In this document: positions 1 to 6,230 of the stretch, in pieces
How the letters are laid out: the number at the start of each line of letters is the position of its first letter
Numbering within the stretch: the stretch's first letter is position 1
Source: JBBQXY01 sp051004815
GTDB lineage: Bacteria; Chloroflexota; Ktedonobacteria; Ktedonobacterales; Ktedonobacteraceae
Length of the DNA: 9,421 nt
Direction: 5' to 3'
NCBI GenBank assembly: GCA_051004815.1
Contig: JBPCJY010000129.1
Location: 1-9,421, forward strand
Translations under genes and position numbers: made by a program
The notes under the pieces: generated by a model
Databases searched by the model: none
What the model saw: the letters and a program-made list of their open reading frames with translations, nothing else
Told to the model about the DNA's origin: nothing

Positions 1-58
1 ATGCCGCCCGAAAACATTGCACACACCTTTCTTGGGATATAGTGTTTTTGATTTTTTT

Positions 59-125
59 GTGGTTTTTGCCGCGGTCGGCGGCAAAAGCCACAAGCAATAT
101 GAATAAGCGAGTCGCCACAGGCGAC
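59..125. repeat. Two hairpins in the leader upstream of the TspO-like gene
   Basis: Two inverted repeats lie upstream of the first gene. The larger pairs 59-72 with 78-91: 14 positions with one T/C mismatch that would be a G-U wobble in RNA, and a 5-nt loop. The smaller pairs GTCGCC at 111-116 with GGCGAC at 120-125 around a 3-nt loop. A T-rich run lies before the larger hairpin, not after it, so on neither strand does it have the U-tract of an intrinsic terminator. It may be structure in the 5' leader of the downstream gene or a leftover of a dispersed palindrome. I found no convincing promoter in 1-181. Confidence 0.4.
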
Positions 126-181
126 GAGAATGTTTGAAGAGTTAGCATGCTATTGATACTCAGGAACGATTGGAGCTATCT

Positions 182-829
182 ATGTCTACAACCGCTAAAG
201 AAGTGAAAAAAACGGTACAGAACGTTGCTCGTTCAATGAAACCACAACCATGGCGTTGGTACCACGGCGTAATCTTTTATATCTTCGCACAACTACTGAC
301 GATTGGCCTGTCAGCTATCACGGGCGTCGCCACTGGTCAGAAGATTAAAAGTGTGCGCGATACTTTTGGCGATGTCTCGTACTTTCGCAACTTAAAGCAG
401 TCGGTCTTTGCACCGCCCTCGTGGGTTTTTGGCCCAGCGTGGACGCTCAATAACATCTCGGTCATCTGGGGGAACTTACAGGTACTGAACAAACCCAAGG
501 ACACGCCTGGACGCGATACATTCCTGGCATTGCAGGGCGTCTCCTGGCTGAACTACGTTCTGTTCAGCGCGGCCTATTTTAGCCTACGTTCACCCATCAA
601 TGCCTTCGTCCTGACGCTGAGCATGTTCATCTTGACAATCTTGAGTGGACTTGTGGCGATCTTCCAACTCAAGGATAGCAAAGTCGCTCTCTCATTGGCA
701 ACGCTGGCCATCTGGCTGATGATCGCGTTGACAGCCGCGTCCTTCCAGGTGGCGTGGAACCATGACGACCTCTATCATGTCGGCCCACTCACTGAACCCG
801 TGCCAGCCCTGGAAAAAGTTGCACAATAA
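182..829 (+). CDS. TspO/MBR-family membrane protein
   Basis: This is a 215-residue integral membrane protein of the TspO/MBR (tryptophan-rich sensory protein, peripheral benzodiazepine receptor) family. Members bind porphyrins or related ligands in the membrane and are linked to tetrapyrrole and stress responses. Five hydrophobic segments can be seen, at about residues 28-50, 79-100, 117-133, 139-161 and 168-190. The family signature is at 78-87 (PPSWVFGPAW), and the last helix keeps a Trp-rich pattern and an Asn (WN at 192-193). At 215 residues it is longer than the usual 150-160, because of a polar N-terminal extension of about 25 residues and a longer first loop. I chose ATG 182 over a TTG twelve bases upstream because GGAG at 172-175 sits 6 nt before it. 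It has no operon partner here. The family call is good; the ligand is unknown. Confidence 0.75.
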   Translation: MSTTAKEVKKTVQNVARSMKPQPWRWYHGVIFYIFAQLLTIGLSAITGVATGQKIKSVRDTFGDVSYFRNLKQSVFAPPSWVFGPAWTLNNISVIWGNLQVLNKPKDTPGRDTFLALQGVSWLNYVLFSAAYFSLRSPINAFVLTLSMFILTILSGLVAIFQLKDSKVALSLATLAIWLMIALTAASFQVAWNHDDLYHVGPLTEPVPALEKVAQ

Positions 830-850
830 ATCATGCATGTGAGAGCAAAT

Positions 851-1037
851 GAAGCTGTCATGCTGAGCGCAGCAACCTGTCATGCTGAGCGCAGCAACCT
901 GTCATTCTGAGCGCAGCAACCTGTCATTCTGAGCGCAGCAACCTGTCATTCTGAGCGCAGCAACCTGTCATGCTGAGCGCAGCGAAGAATCTCCCGCACC
1001 ACGAGAGATTCTTCGCTGCGCTCAGCATGACAGCTTC
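851..1037. repeat. Palindromic element with a six-copy 22-bp tandem repeat in its left arm
   Basis: A 22-bp unit, starting CTGTCAT and ending GCAGCAAC, is repeated head to tail at 855-876, 877-898, 899-920, 921-942 and 943-964. A sixth copy from 965 runs on into a different sequence (GCAGCGAAGAATCTC). The eighth base alternates: G, G, T, T, T, G. Positions 965-993 are perfectly complementary to 1005-1033, a 29-bp stem with an 11-nt loop. The outermost 23 bases (851-873) also match the complement of 1015-1037, including the flanking GAAG/CTTC. The simplest reading is one dispersed palindrome whose left arm was later expanded. There is no open reading frame in it, and it could act as a transcription barrier after the preceding gene. 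Motifs like this are, from memory, common between genes in Chloroflexota. Confidence 0.85.
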
Positions 1038-1068
1038 CACCTCGCTGATGCCTTTCCTCAAAACCTAC

Positions 1069-1125
1069 GAGTGAAAGGACCCCACATCCCTACCACACTT
1101 CCCCCTGTCCCTACGCCTTTCACTC
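1069..1125. repeat. 10-bp inverted repeat around a C-rich loop
   Basis: GAGTGAAAGG at 1069-1078 is the exact reverse complement of CCTTTCACTC at 1116-1125, leaving a 37-nt loop very poor in G. No U-tract follows. The rest of the 830-1200 gene-free stretch holds only the tandem-repeat palindrome to its left; I see no gene here. Its role is unknown. Confidence 0.45.
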
Positions 1126-1198
1126 TCAATACAAGAAATGAGATGCACCTCGGCAAATAGCAATTGTGTCCTCGTTCACATTTATGTGGTGTGTGTAA

Positions 1199-1207
1199 TG
1201 GTATACT
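1199..1207 (+). promoter_or_regulatory. Extended -10 promoter of the glmS ribozyme-mRNA
   Basis: TG at 1199-1200, one base, then TATACT at 1202-1207 makes an extended -10 element; no good -35 is present, which extended -10 promoters tolerate. Transcription would start near 1213-1215, about 20 nt before the predicted ribozyme cleavage site. That agrees with the short 5' stub usually released by glmS ribozymes. Confidence 0.5.
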
Positions 1208-1235
1208 GTGTTGTATGAACATTGTCGTGTCTAGT

Positions 1236-1381
1236 AGCGCATGGGCCGGGCCAATAGGAGGGGGCGCGGTTGACGAGGTGGAGGCTGTTCGGATCCGTCA
1301 GCGGGGAGCCTCCAGGGTATGTCACTACCCTGAAAAGATAGCCACAAATCCAGTTGGTAACGGCTGGCACAAAACGCTATC
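1236..1381 (+). ncRNA. glmS ribozyme (glucosamine-6-phosphate-activated self-cleaving riboswitch)
   Basis: Self-cleaving leader RNA that uses glucosamine-6-phosphate as a cofactor; cleavage destabilises the glmS mRNA when product is plentiful. Seen directly: the cleavage context A|GCGC with the cut between 1236 and 1237, followed by the same spacing as in known examples; P1 at 1245-1252/1263-1270 (one G-G mismatch); the conserved core TTGACGAGG at 1270-1278, where G1272 aligns with the catalytic guanine called G40 in the Thermoanaerobacter ribozyme; P2 at 1279-1286/1307-1314, 8 perfect pairs, with the AGCGGGG core strand at 1300-1306; P3 at 1314-1319/1326-1331; P4 at 1337-1342/1376-1381; and P4.1 at 1350-1356/1361-1367 capped by a GTAA tetraloop. 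The internal loops carry the A-rich CACAAA and ACAAAA strands typical of P4. One oddity is that the fifth base after the cut is A, where the examples I remember have C. It lies about 105 nt before the glmS start. Confidence 0.93.
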
Positions 1382-1486
1382 AGTGATAGAGGTAACAACA
1401 ACAACAAAGAAAGTGTCTGACATCCTTTAAGATGCCATGGCACAACGTGTTACCTTTTGCGAAAATATGAAAGGATACCCGACCCT

Positions 1487-3358
1487 ATGTGTGGTATCAT
1501 TGGCTACGTCGGCCCAAAGGGCACCGACGTTACTTCTATATTGCTTGATGGCTTGAGCAAACTCGAATATCGCGGCTATGACTCTGCTGGCATCGCCGTT
1601 TTGACCTCCACTGGAACGCTCGAAGTACACCGCCGAGCAGGCAAAATCGCCAACCTTGTGGCCTCGCTCGAAAATGGTTCCCATCCTACCGCGGGTACCC
1701 TCGGCATCGGACACACGCGCTGGGCCACGCATGGTCGCCCCAACGACGTGAATGCCCATCCCCATACTGATTGTAGCGGCGTGTTGACCGTCGTTCACAA
1801 CGGTATCATTGAGAACTACGCCGAGTTGCGCTCGGTATTGACGCGTGAAGGCCATACCTTCTGTTCCGAGACGGATACCGAGGTGTTGTCCCACTTGATC
1901 GAACGATACTACTTTGGTGAAGCCGCGCATGATCTGGAACAGGCGGTACGGCGAGCCTTACAACAGGTGATTGGCTCCTATGCCATCGCCGTGGTTAGCC
2001 GTGAACAACCTGACTTGTTGATTGGAGCGCGTTGCGGCGGTGGGCCGCTCATCGTTGGCCTGGGTACACACGAACAATTCCTATCCTCTGATATCCCGGC
2101 TATTCTGAAACATACGCGTCGCGTGCTGATTATTGACGAAGGCGAGATGGTTGCTCTGCACGCCAATGGTGTTGTCATGACTAAACTTGATGGCACGCCT
2201 GTCCAACGCGAACCGCTCACTATTGAGTGGAATGCCGAGGCGGCGGAGAAGGGCGGCTATCCACATTTCGTCCTCAAAGAGATTTTTGAGCAGCCGGATG
2301 CCATGCGCCGCGCTTTGCTCGGTCGCGTGCGCGATGGTCAATTACAGATGGACGAGTTGGAGCGTGTGCGGAAGGCAGATCTGCTGACTGATATTCAGCG
2401 CATCGTTATCGTGGCCTGTGGCACTTCGTATCACGCGGGTTTAATCGCCAAGTACGCTATCGAGCAGTGGGCGCGTATTCCTGTAGAGACGATTACGGCT
2501 GCCGAGTTCCGCTACTGTGACCCTATAGTGGGGCCAGAGACGCTCTGCATCGCTGTCACTCAATCAGGGGAGACGGCGGACACGCTGGTTGGTATTCGTC
2601 AGGCACGAGGGCGCGGCGCACCCGTCATTGCCATCACCAACGTTGTTGCCAGCGCGATCACACGGCTGTCCGATGCTGTGCTTTACCTGCAAGCGGGGCC
2701 AGAAATTGGTGTCGTGGCCACAAAGACCTTTATCAGTTCTGTCACTGTGCTTTACCTGCTGGCTCTCTGGCTGGGTCAAGAGCGCGGCAAGGTGAAACCT
2801 GAGCAGGCGCAACAATTGCTCGCGGCCCTGGAACATATTCCTGACCAGGTTCAGCAGGTGCTTAATTCCGCGTCCAGTGCCGACGATGTGATTGCGCCTT
2901 TGGCGAGGCGTATGTCTCACTGTAGTAGTATGATCTTTATCGGGCGCGGCATGGGCTATCCCACGGCTTTAGAGGGTGCGCTCAAACTCAAGGAGATCTC
3001 GTATATTCACGCGGAGGGCTTCCCGGCCGGTGAACTCAAACACGGCTCGATTGCGCTGCTTGACCCTGATACTCCGCTGATTGGGGTAGCGACGGCCTCG
3101 CATGTGTACGAGAAGGTGGTGAGCAACATCCAGGAGGTACGGGCGCGGGATGCACGAGTCATTGTGGTGGCGACGGAAGGCGATGAGTCCATCCGCCAGC
3201 ACGCCGACGATATTATGTATGTGCCGGAGACGCTAGAGGTGTTCAGTCCTCTGCTGGTGAGCATTCCCTTGCAGTTGTTCGCCTACCACGCGGCGGTGGC
3301 CAGAGGATGTAATGTGGATCAGCCAAGGAATTTGGCGAAGTCGGTGACGGTAGAGTAG
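1487..3358 (+). CDS. glmS: Glutamine--fructose-6-phosphate aminotransferase (isomerizing)
   Basis: Cytosolic glucosamine-6-phosphate synthase: fructose-6-phosphate plus glutamine gives glucosamine-6-phosphate plus glutamate, the first committed step to UDP-GlcNAc and peptidoglycan. The 623 residues compare with 609 in E. coli. The N-terminal class II glutamine amidotransferase domain (about 1-225) begins MCGIIGYVG with the nucleophile Cys2, then EYRGYDSAGIA (27-37), GHTRWATHG (75-83), VVHNGIIENY (102-111) and SETDTE (127-132). The first SIS domain has CGTSYHAG (311-318) and TQSGETADT (358-366). The second holds the isomerase residues Glu503 and His519, and the protein ends with the standard tail carrying Lys618; their spacing (16 and 99) equals that in E. 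coli. ATG 1487 was chosen because the catalytic Cys must be residue 2; GAAAGGA at 1469-1475 is its ribosome site. The ribozyme upstream gives product feedback. The gene is intact and monocistronic. Confidence 0.98.
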   Translation: MCGIIGYVGPKGTDVTSILLDGLSKLEYRGYDSAGIAVLTSTGTLEVHRRAGKIANLVASLENGSHPTAGTLGIGHTRWATHGRPNDVNAHPHTDCSGVLTVVHNGIIENYAELRSVLTREGHTFCSETDTEVLSHLIERYYFGEAAHDLEQAVRRALQQVIGSYAIAVVSREQPDLLIGARCGGGPLIVGLGTHEQFLSSDIPAILKHTRRVLIIDEGEMVALHANGVVMTKLDGTPVQREPLTIEWNAEAAEKGGYPHFVLKEIFEQPDAMRRALLGRVRDGQLQMDELERVRKADLLTDIQRIVIVACGTSYHAGLIAKYAIEQWARIPVETITAAEFRYCDPIVGPETLCIAVTQSGETADTLVGIRQARGRGAPVIAITNVVASAITRLSDAVLYLQAGPEIGVVATKTFISSVTVLYLLALWLGQERGKVKPEQAQQLLAALEHIPDQVQQVLNSASSADDVIAPLARRMSHCSSMIFIGRGMGYPTALEGALKLKEISYIHAEGFPAGELKHGSIALLDPDTPLIGVATASHVYEKVVSNIQEVRARDARVIVVATEGDESIRQHADDIMYVPETLEVFSPLLVSIPLQLFAYHAAVARGCNVDQPRNLAKSVTVE

Positions 3359-3456
3359 GGAGGGAATTTAGCTGTACAAGTTGTTCACGAAGAATAAAGT
3401 TGTGGACTCGCACAATAGAGGCGTGGACTGAATTTCTCTCGTATCAGGTAGCCTTC

Positions 3457-3503
3457 TGGGACACTAAGATAACGCTTTCTGAAAGCGTTATCTTAGTGTC
3501 CCA
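3457..3503. repeat. Perfect 47-bp palindrome downstream of glmS
   Basis: Positions 3457-3478 are the exact reverse complement of 3482-3503: 22 perfect pairs around a 3-base loop (CTG). It begins about 100 bp after the glmS stop. Neither strand has a U-tract after the stem, so it is not a standard intrinsic terminator, although such a stem could still halt polymerase or protect the 3' end. It could also be two abutting terminal repeats of a transposon. The outer end of each arm is GGGACACTAAG read inward. Confidence 0.9.
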
Positions 3504-3516
3504 ATATCCTTGGAGA

Positions 3517-3556
3517 ACTAGCGGGAGCAGATGAATGAATTCTGTCGCACGCTAGT
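3517..3556. repeat. Second stem-loop next to the palindrome
   Basis: ACTAGCG at 3517-3523 pairs with CGCTAGT at 3550-3556. Inside, after a 4/5-nt internal loop, CAGA (3528-3531) pairs with TCTG (3541-3544) around a 9-nt loop. It lies 13 bp after the 47-bp palindrome. No coding function is visible between 3359 and 3622. Confidence 0.4.
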
Positions 3557-3615
3557 CATTGTACACATACAAGGGGAAAAGCGAGAGAGTTTGTCTTTTC
3601 AAAACCTTAGGCATG

Positions 3616-3656
3616 GTTCAAATCAATGTGACACTTTGAACAATAACACAGGGTCA
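3616..3656. mobile_element. Possible transposon-end remnant at the broken 3' end of the dehydrogenase pseudogene
   Basis: GTTCAAA (3616-3622) and TTTGAAC (3635-3641) form an inverted repeat, and CAATGTGACA (3624-3633) recurs 17 bp later as CAATAACACA (3641-3650). Short repeats nested like this are typical of the ends of IS21-like elements, and the stretch sits exactly where homology of the minus-strand dehydrogenase stops. There is no transposase in the window, so this would be a solo end or scar. This is an inference from pattern only. Confidence 0.25.
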
Positions 3657-4867
3657 TAAAGCTGCTGGCAAAGCTCCTGCACCGCCGTTTCAAGTGCGAA
3701 GTATGCCTGTGGACCGGCAGGAGCGCGATAGGCACCGGTACCGGGCTTATTGGTCCGAACCACGTAGCACCAGATATCGATGTTGGGGCAACGATAGGCA
3801 CCGGCGAAATGGAAACCAGAGAAGCCTGCCAGGGGATTGGGATAGGCACCCGAATCAAGAATCATCCTGACCTGAATGGCGGTGAGCGTCCCATCTCTCT
3901 TCGCACCGATTTTGATGGTGATGACGGTTTGTGGGGCGGGGTTACCAGCCAGCAAGTCTTCCTGGCGCGTGTAGACCAGGCACACTGGCTTGCGTAGACG
4001 GAATGCCACCATCGCCACCAAAGGCTCAAGCAGCGTCTCCTTGCCGCCAAAGCCTCCACCGATGGGGACAGACTCAACGTGAATGTGCCGCTCAGGCATC
4101 TTGAGAGCTTTGGCTACGGCAGAGCGCACATTGAACAAGCCCTGCGTGCTGGGCCAAACTACCAGCTCATGGCCGGAAGAGCTGGGCGAAACGGTGACTG
4201 CGTGTGGCTCCATGTAGGACTGATGCACAGGATGGGTGCGATACGTGCGTTCGACCACCGCATCAGCCTCGCGCAAACCGGCCTCGATATCGCCCATCTT
4301 GATAGGCGGTGTCTGGCTGGCGTTCCGCGAAAGTTCTTCTTCCGCGATCGGTGCTTCCCATTGAGGGGCGGCGACGTGCGCATCTCCTTCGGCTGACGGA
4401 GATTCAAGGTAAGAGCGAGTAAGGGGCGAATCTGAACGTATAGCAGCCTCGGGATCGATGACAACAGGTAGGGGATCGTAATCGACCTCTACGGCGGCGG
4501 CTCCATCTTCGGCGATAGCTTCTGTTTCGCCAACCACGACGGCCACGGGATGGCCGCACCATAAGACCTCTTGTTATGCCAGTGGAGATTGTGAACGAGC
4601 GAGGAGATCACCTGCCTGGGCCATTCCCAAGGTTTCGGCAGTGAAAACAGCTACGACTCCTGGCAGGGACAACGCGGTCGACGTGTCGATATTCACGATA
4701 CGCGCATGGGCAAATGGGCTGAGAACCAGACGGGCGAACAGCATCCCTGGCAAGAGCTGATCTCCCGCGTAACGCGCACGTCCAGTCACTTTATCAGGTC
4801 CGTCCAGGCGGAGAAGAGATGTACCAACCAGAACGGTTTGTGCTTGATCTTGTGTTTCTTGCGCCAT
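3623..4867 (-). pseudogene. Xanthine dehydrogenase/CoxL-family molybdopterin-binding subunit, broken
   Basis: Remnant of the large molybdenum-cofactor subunit of a xanthine dehydrogenase, aldehyde oxidase or CO dehydrogenase-type hydroxylase. The first 97 codons (start ATG at 4867, AAGGAG upstream) carry the N-terminal domain: VGTSLLRLDGPDKVTGRARY (14-33) and LPGVVAVFTAE (68-78). A TAA at 4576-4574 then interrupts the frame, and the family sequence continues after it in the same frame with EVLWCGHPVAVVVGE. Further on are the cofactor-binding GGGFGGKE, the TRQEDLLAGNPAP strand and the GTGAYRAPAGPQ loop. Homology ends near 3656, followed by an unrelated tail and a TGA at 3623. About 415 codons remain of the usual 750-800, so the whole C-terminal cofactor domain is missing. 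No FAD or iron-sulphur subunit lies nearby. It cannot make a working enzyme. Confidence 0.9.
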
Positions 4868-5061
4868 GTGGAATAATTCTCCTTCAATCAATAGGCAGCA
4901 ACTCAATTGAGCAGCATCTGAAATGATTCAACAATTTTCTGCTCCTCAAGTCAAGTATGGCTTCTCTGACGGTCAATACTCCTCGCTACTTCTCCAATAT
5001 CCAAATACTCATGCATCGTGAGGTAATCGTGAATCCTAGTGAGGAAGAAGAGAGAGTATTC

Positions 5062-5070
5062 TGTTATCAT
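5062..5070 (+). promoter_or_regulatory. Extended -10 element before the small frameshifted gene
   Basis: TG at 5062-5063, one base, then TATCAT at 5065-5070, about 60 bp before the ATG at 5131. There is no recognisable -35. The surrounding sequence resembles the element at 6178-6186, upstream of another small gene, over 20 positions (16 identical), which raises confidence in both. Confidence 0.4.
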
Positions 5071-5130
5071 TGCCGTAAGCCACGAACAGGCTCACGAAAG
5101 ATCTGCAAAACTGACAAGAAGGAGACCTCT

Positions 5131-5309
5131 ATGTACGAGCAGAAGAGCGCAGTAGCAGCACTGCTACGGCAAATTAGCTTGAAGTACGAGGCAGCCGTGC
5201 GAGGATTGACGAGTTTAGCGGCAGGGAGAGCCAAGCATTCCTCATCACGACCGGGCTGGAACAGACCAGAGCCTATCACGAGCACCTCACATGTGTAATC
5301 GCCAAATGA
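5131..5309 (+). pseudogene. Small protein gene with a probable one-base deletion
   Basis: ATG 5131 has a strong ribosome site (AAGAAGGAG, 6 nt spacing), opening a frame that reads to a TAA ending at 5298 (55 residues). The first 35 residues are helical in character (ALLRQISLKYEAAVRGLTSL). After AKH near 5233 the frame becomes Ser/Pro-rich and unlike the start. Moving one frame over from about 5238 gives FLITTGLEQTRAYHEHL and continues to a TGA at 5307-5309. From memory, small Ktedonobacter proteins of this sort read on as GTARHxFI..RME without a break, so one base seems lost. The function of the family is not known to me. A longer frame from 4957 has no ribosome site and looks spurious. It could still be expressed as a shortened protein. 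Confidence 0.5.
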
Positions 5310-5316
5310 GTAGGTA

Positions 5317-5345
5317 TTGCAAGAAAAGGCTCTCTCGTGTACAAT
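5317..5345 (+). promoter_or_regulatory. Promoter of the toxin-antitoxin operon
   Basis: TTGCAA at 5317-5322 and TACAAT at 5340-5345 are separated by exactly 17 bp, a near-consensus sigma-70 promoter. Transcription would start near 5352, about 40 nt before the toxin ATG. It follows the frameshifted small gene directly, so the operon has its own promoter. Confidence 0.7.
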
Positions 5346-5362
5346 ACAACATAGATGTTGTA
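5345..5362. promoter_or_regulatory. Operator palindrome for antitoxin autoregulation
   Basis: TACAACAT (5345-5352), AG, ATGTTGTA (5355-5362) is a perfect 8+8 palindrome. Its first base is the last base of the -10 hexamer and it covers the expected start point. Helix-turn-helix antitoxins of this family bind such palindromes and repress their own operon, so this is the likely site for the antitoxin encoded at 5744-6079. Binding itself is inferred. Confidence 0.65.
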
Positions 5363-5390
5363 AGACGTACAAAGAAACAGCGGGTATTCG

Positions 5391-5747
5391 ATGCTGTTTA
5401 GTGTACGCTTTTATTACGACGCCAATGGGAACAAACCGATCCTCACATTCTTAGAGAACTTAAGGAAACAGGACAGCATACTTCACAAACTCGTTGTAGC
5501 AGGGATCAAGAAGCTTGAGATGAGTGAGAGACACGGGCCGCCACTTACTGAACTGGTAGATCAGAAACACGATATCTTCGAGCTACGGATAGGTGACAAG
5601 AACATCGCTCGCGTCTTCCTCTTTTTTCGACAAGGCCGAGAGATTATCGTCACCAATGGATATGTGAAGAAACAGCGAAAAGTCGATACGGGAGAGCTAG
5701 AACGAGCTCGTACCTATAAAAAAGTGTGGGAGGAACGGCAGCTATGA
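5391..5747 (+). CDS. HigB/RelE-type toxin (phage Gp49-like family)
   Basis: 118-residue toxin of a type II toxin-antitoxin pair. Toxins of this family are small basic ribosome-dependent mRNA endonucleases that arrest growth when free of antitoxin. The Gp49/HigB layout is visible: KPILTFLENL at 15-24, GPPLTEL at 49-55, IFELRIGDKNIARVFLFF at 62-79 with the conserved ELR and a later Arg, and the C-terminal YVKKQRKV..ELERA at 91-106. The protein is rich in Lys and Arg. The start at 5391 is backed by the homology (MLFSVRFYYD), although its ribosome site is weak (CGGG), as is common for toxins. Its TGA overlaps the antitoxin ATG (ATGA), indicating translational coupling. Toxin-first order is typical of hig operons. 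All expected parts are present, so it is probably functional. Confidence 0.85.
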   Translation: MLFSVRFYYDANGNKPILTFLENLRKQDSILHKLVVAGIKKLEMSERHGPPLTELVDQKHDIFELRIGDKNIARVFLFFRQGREIIVTNGYVKKQRKVDTGELERARTYKKVWEERQL

Positions 5748-6079
5748 GTGAAAACAGCAAGCCCTACAATGAGATTGACGACTATATTGCTGCTTTCTCC
5801 GATGAGGAACGCCAGGGGTACGCTGCTGCAGAAACGGCTCTTGACCTTGCAAGCATGCTGTATCAAATCCGGCAAGAACAAGGATTAACACAGAGTAAGG
5901 CTGCGGAACGTGCTGGTTTGAAGCAGCAAGCCATTAGTCGCTTAGAGAAAGCTACAGCCAATATTCAGTTAGGGACACTCCAGCACTATCTTGGTGCTTT
6001 GGGCTATCATATTGAGATCAGCGTTATAGACAATCGTACGGGAAATGTTGCGGGAAAAACTTCGCTTTCTCGTGTGTAA
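5744..6079 (+). CDS. HigA-like antitoxin, XRE-family helix-turn-helix protein
   Basis: 111-residue partner of the preceding toxin, which it should neutralise by binding while also repressing the operon. The acidic N-terminal part (1-34) may be the toxin-binding region. A Cro/CI-type helix-turn-helix occupies about 36-90, with RQEQGLTQSKAAERAGL followed by the recognition helix KQQAISRLEKA, and a short tail follows. ATG 5744 was chosen because GGGAGGA at 5728-5734 lies 9 nt before it and the ATGA overlap couples it to the toxin; an upstream GTG at 5726 in the same frame lacks a ribosome site. Its expected DNA target is the palindrome at 5345-5362. Confidence 0.85.
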   Translation: MSENSKPYNEIDDYIAAFSDEERQGYAAAETALDLASMLYQIRQEQGLTQSKAAERAGLKQQAISRLEKATANIQLGTLQHYLGALGYHIEISVIDNRTGNVAGKTSLSRV

Positions 6080-6081
6080 TG

Positions 6082-6107
6082 GCAAGCAAGGGCGTGTTGC
6101 GTTTTTT
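6082..6107 (+). terminator. Probable terminator after the toxin-antitoxin operon
   Basis: GCAA-CA (6082-6088, one bulged G) pairs with TGTTGC (6095-6100) around a 6-nt loop, followed by G and six T (6102-6107). It starts 2 bp after the antitoxin stop. The stem is short, so efficiency may be modest. Confidence 0.45.
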
Positions 6108-6177
6108 AGCTCTTCTGAGATTCCTTTATGCAAGCGACCTTCATTTGTGAAGACCCTAACAGGTTTTTACGAGTTTA

Positions 6178-6186
6178 TGCTATCAT
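6178..6186 (+). promoter_or_regulatory. Extended -10 promoter of the 84-residue protein gene
   Basis: TG at 6178-6179, one base, then TATCAT at 6181-6186, about 44 bp before the ATG at 6231. There is no clear -35. The flank (AGCAGTAA after the hexamer) resembles that of the element at 5062-5070. Confidence 0.45.
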
Positions 6187-6230
6187 AGCAGTAAAAGTTG
6201 GAAAAATATGCTTAAACAAAGGAGTGTTTC

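Noticed and set aside
59..91. Intrinsic terminator
   Set aside because: The T-rich run lies before the hairpin on the plus strand and gives an A-run on the minus strand, so no U-tract follows the stem in either direction.
851..986. CRISPR array
   Set aside because: The 22-bp units are directly adjacent with no spacers, and the last one continues into a palindrome; it is a tandem repeat.
1164..1430. Open frame of 88 codons on the plus strand
   Set aside because: It covers the glmS ribozyme almost entirely, has no ribosome site and no recognisable protein pattern; the RNA structure explains the sequence.
3607..3858. A continuation of the dehydrogenase in another frame (simple frameshift)
   Set aside because: The shifted frame downstream shows no molybdopterin-subunit motifs, so truncation rather than a frameshift explains the missing half.
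4079..4396. Plus-strand open frames across the dehydrogenase pseudogene
   Set aside because: They oppose a minus-strand frame with clear family homology and lack their own motifs or ribosome sites.
4957..5130. N-terminal extension of the small protein at 5131
   Set aside because: No ribosome site before 4957, the encoded residues look random, and a promoter-like element and a strong ribosome site lie inside this stretch.
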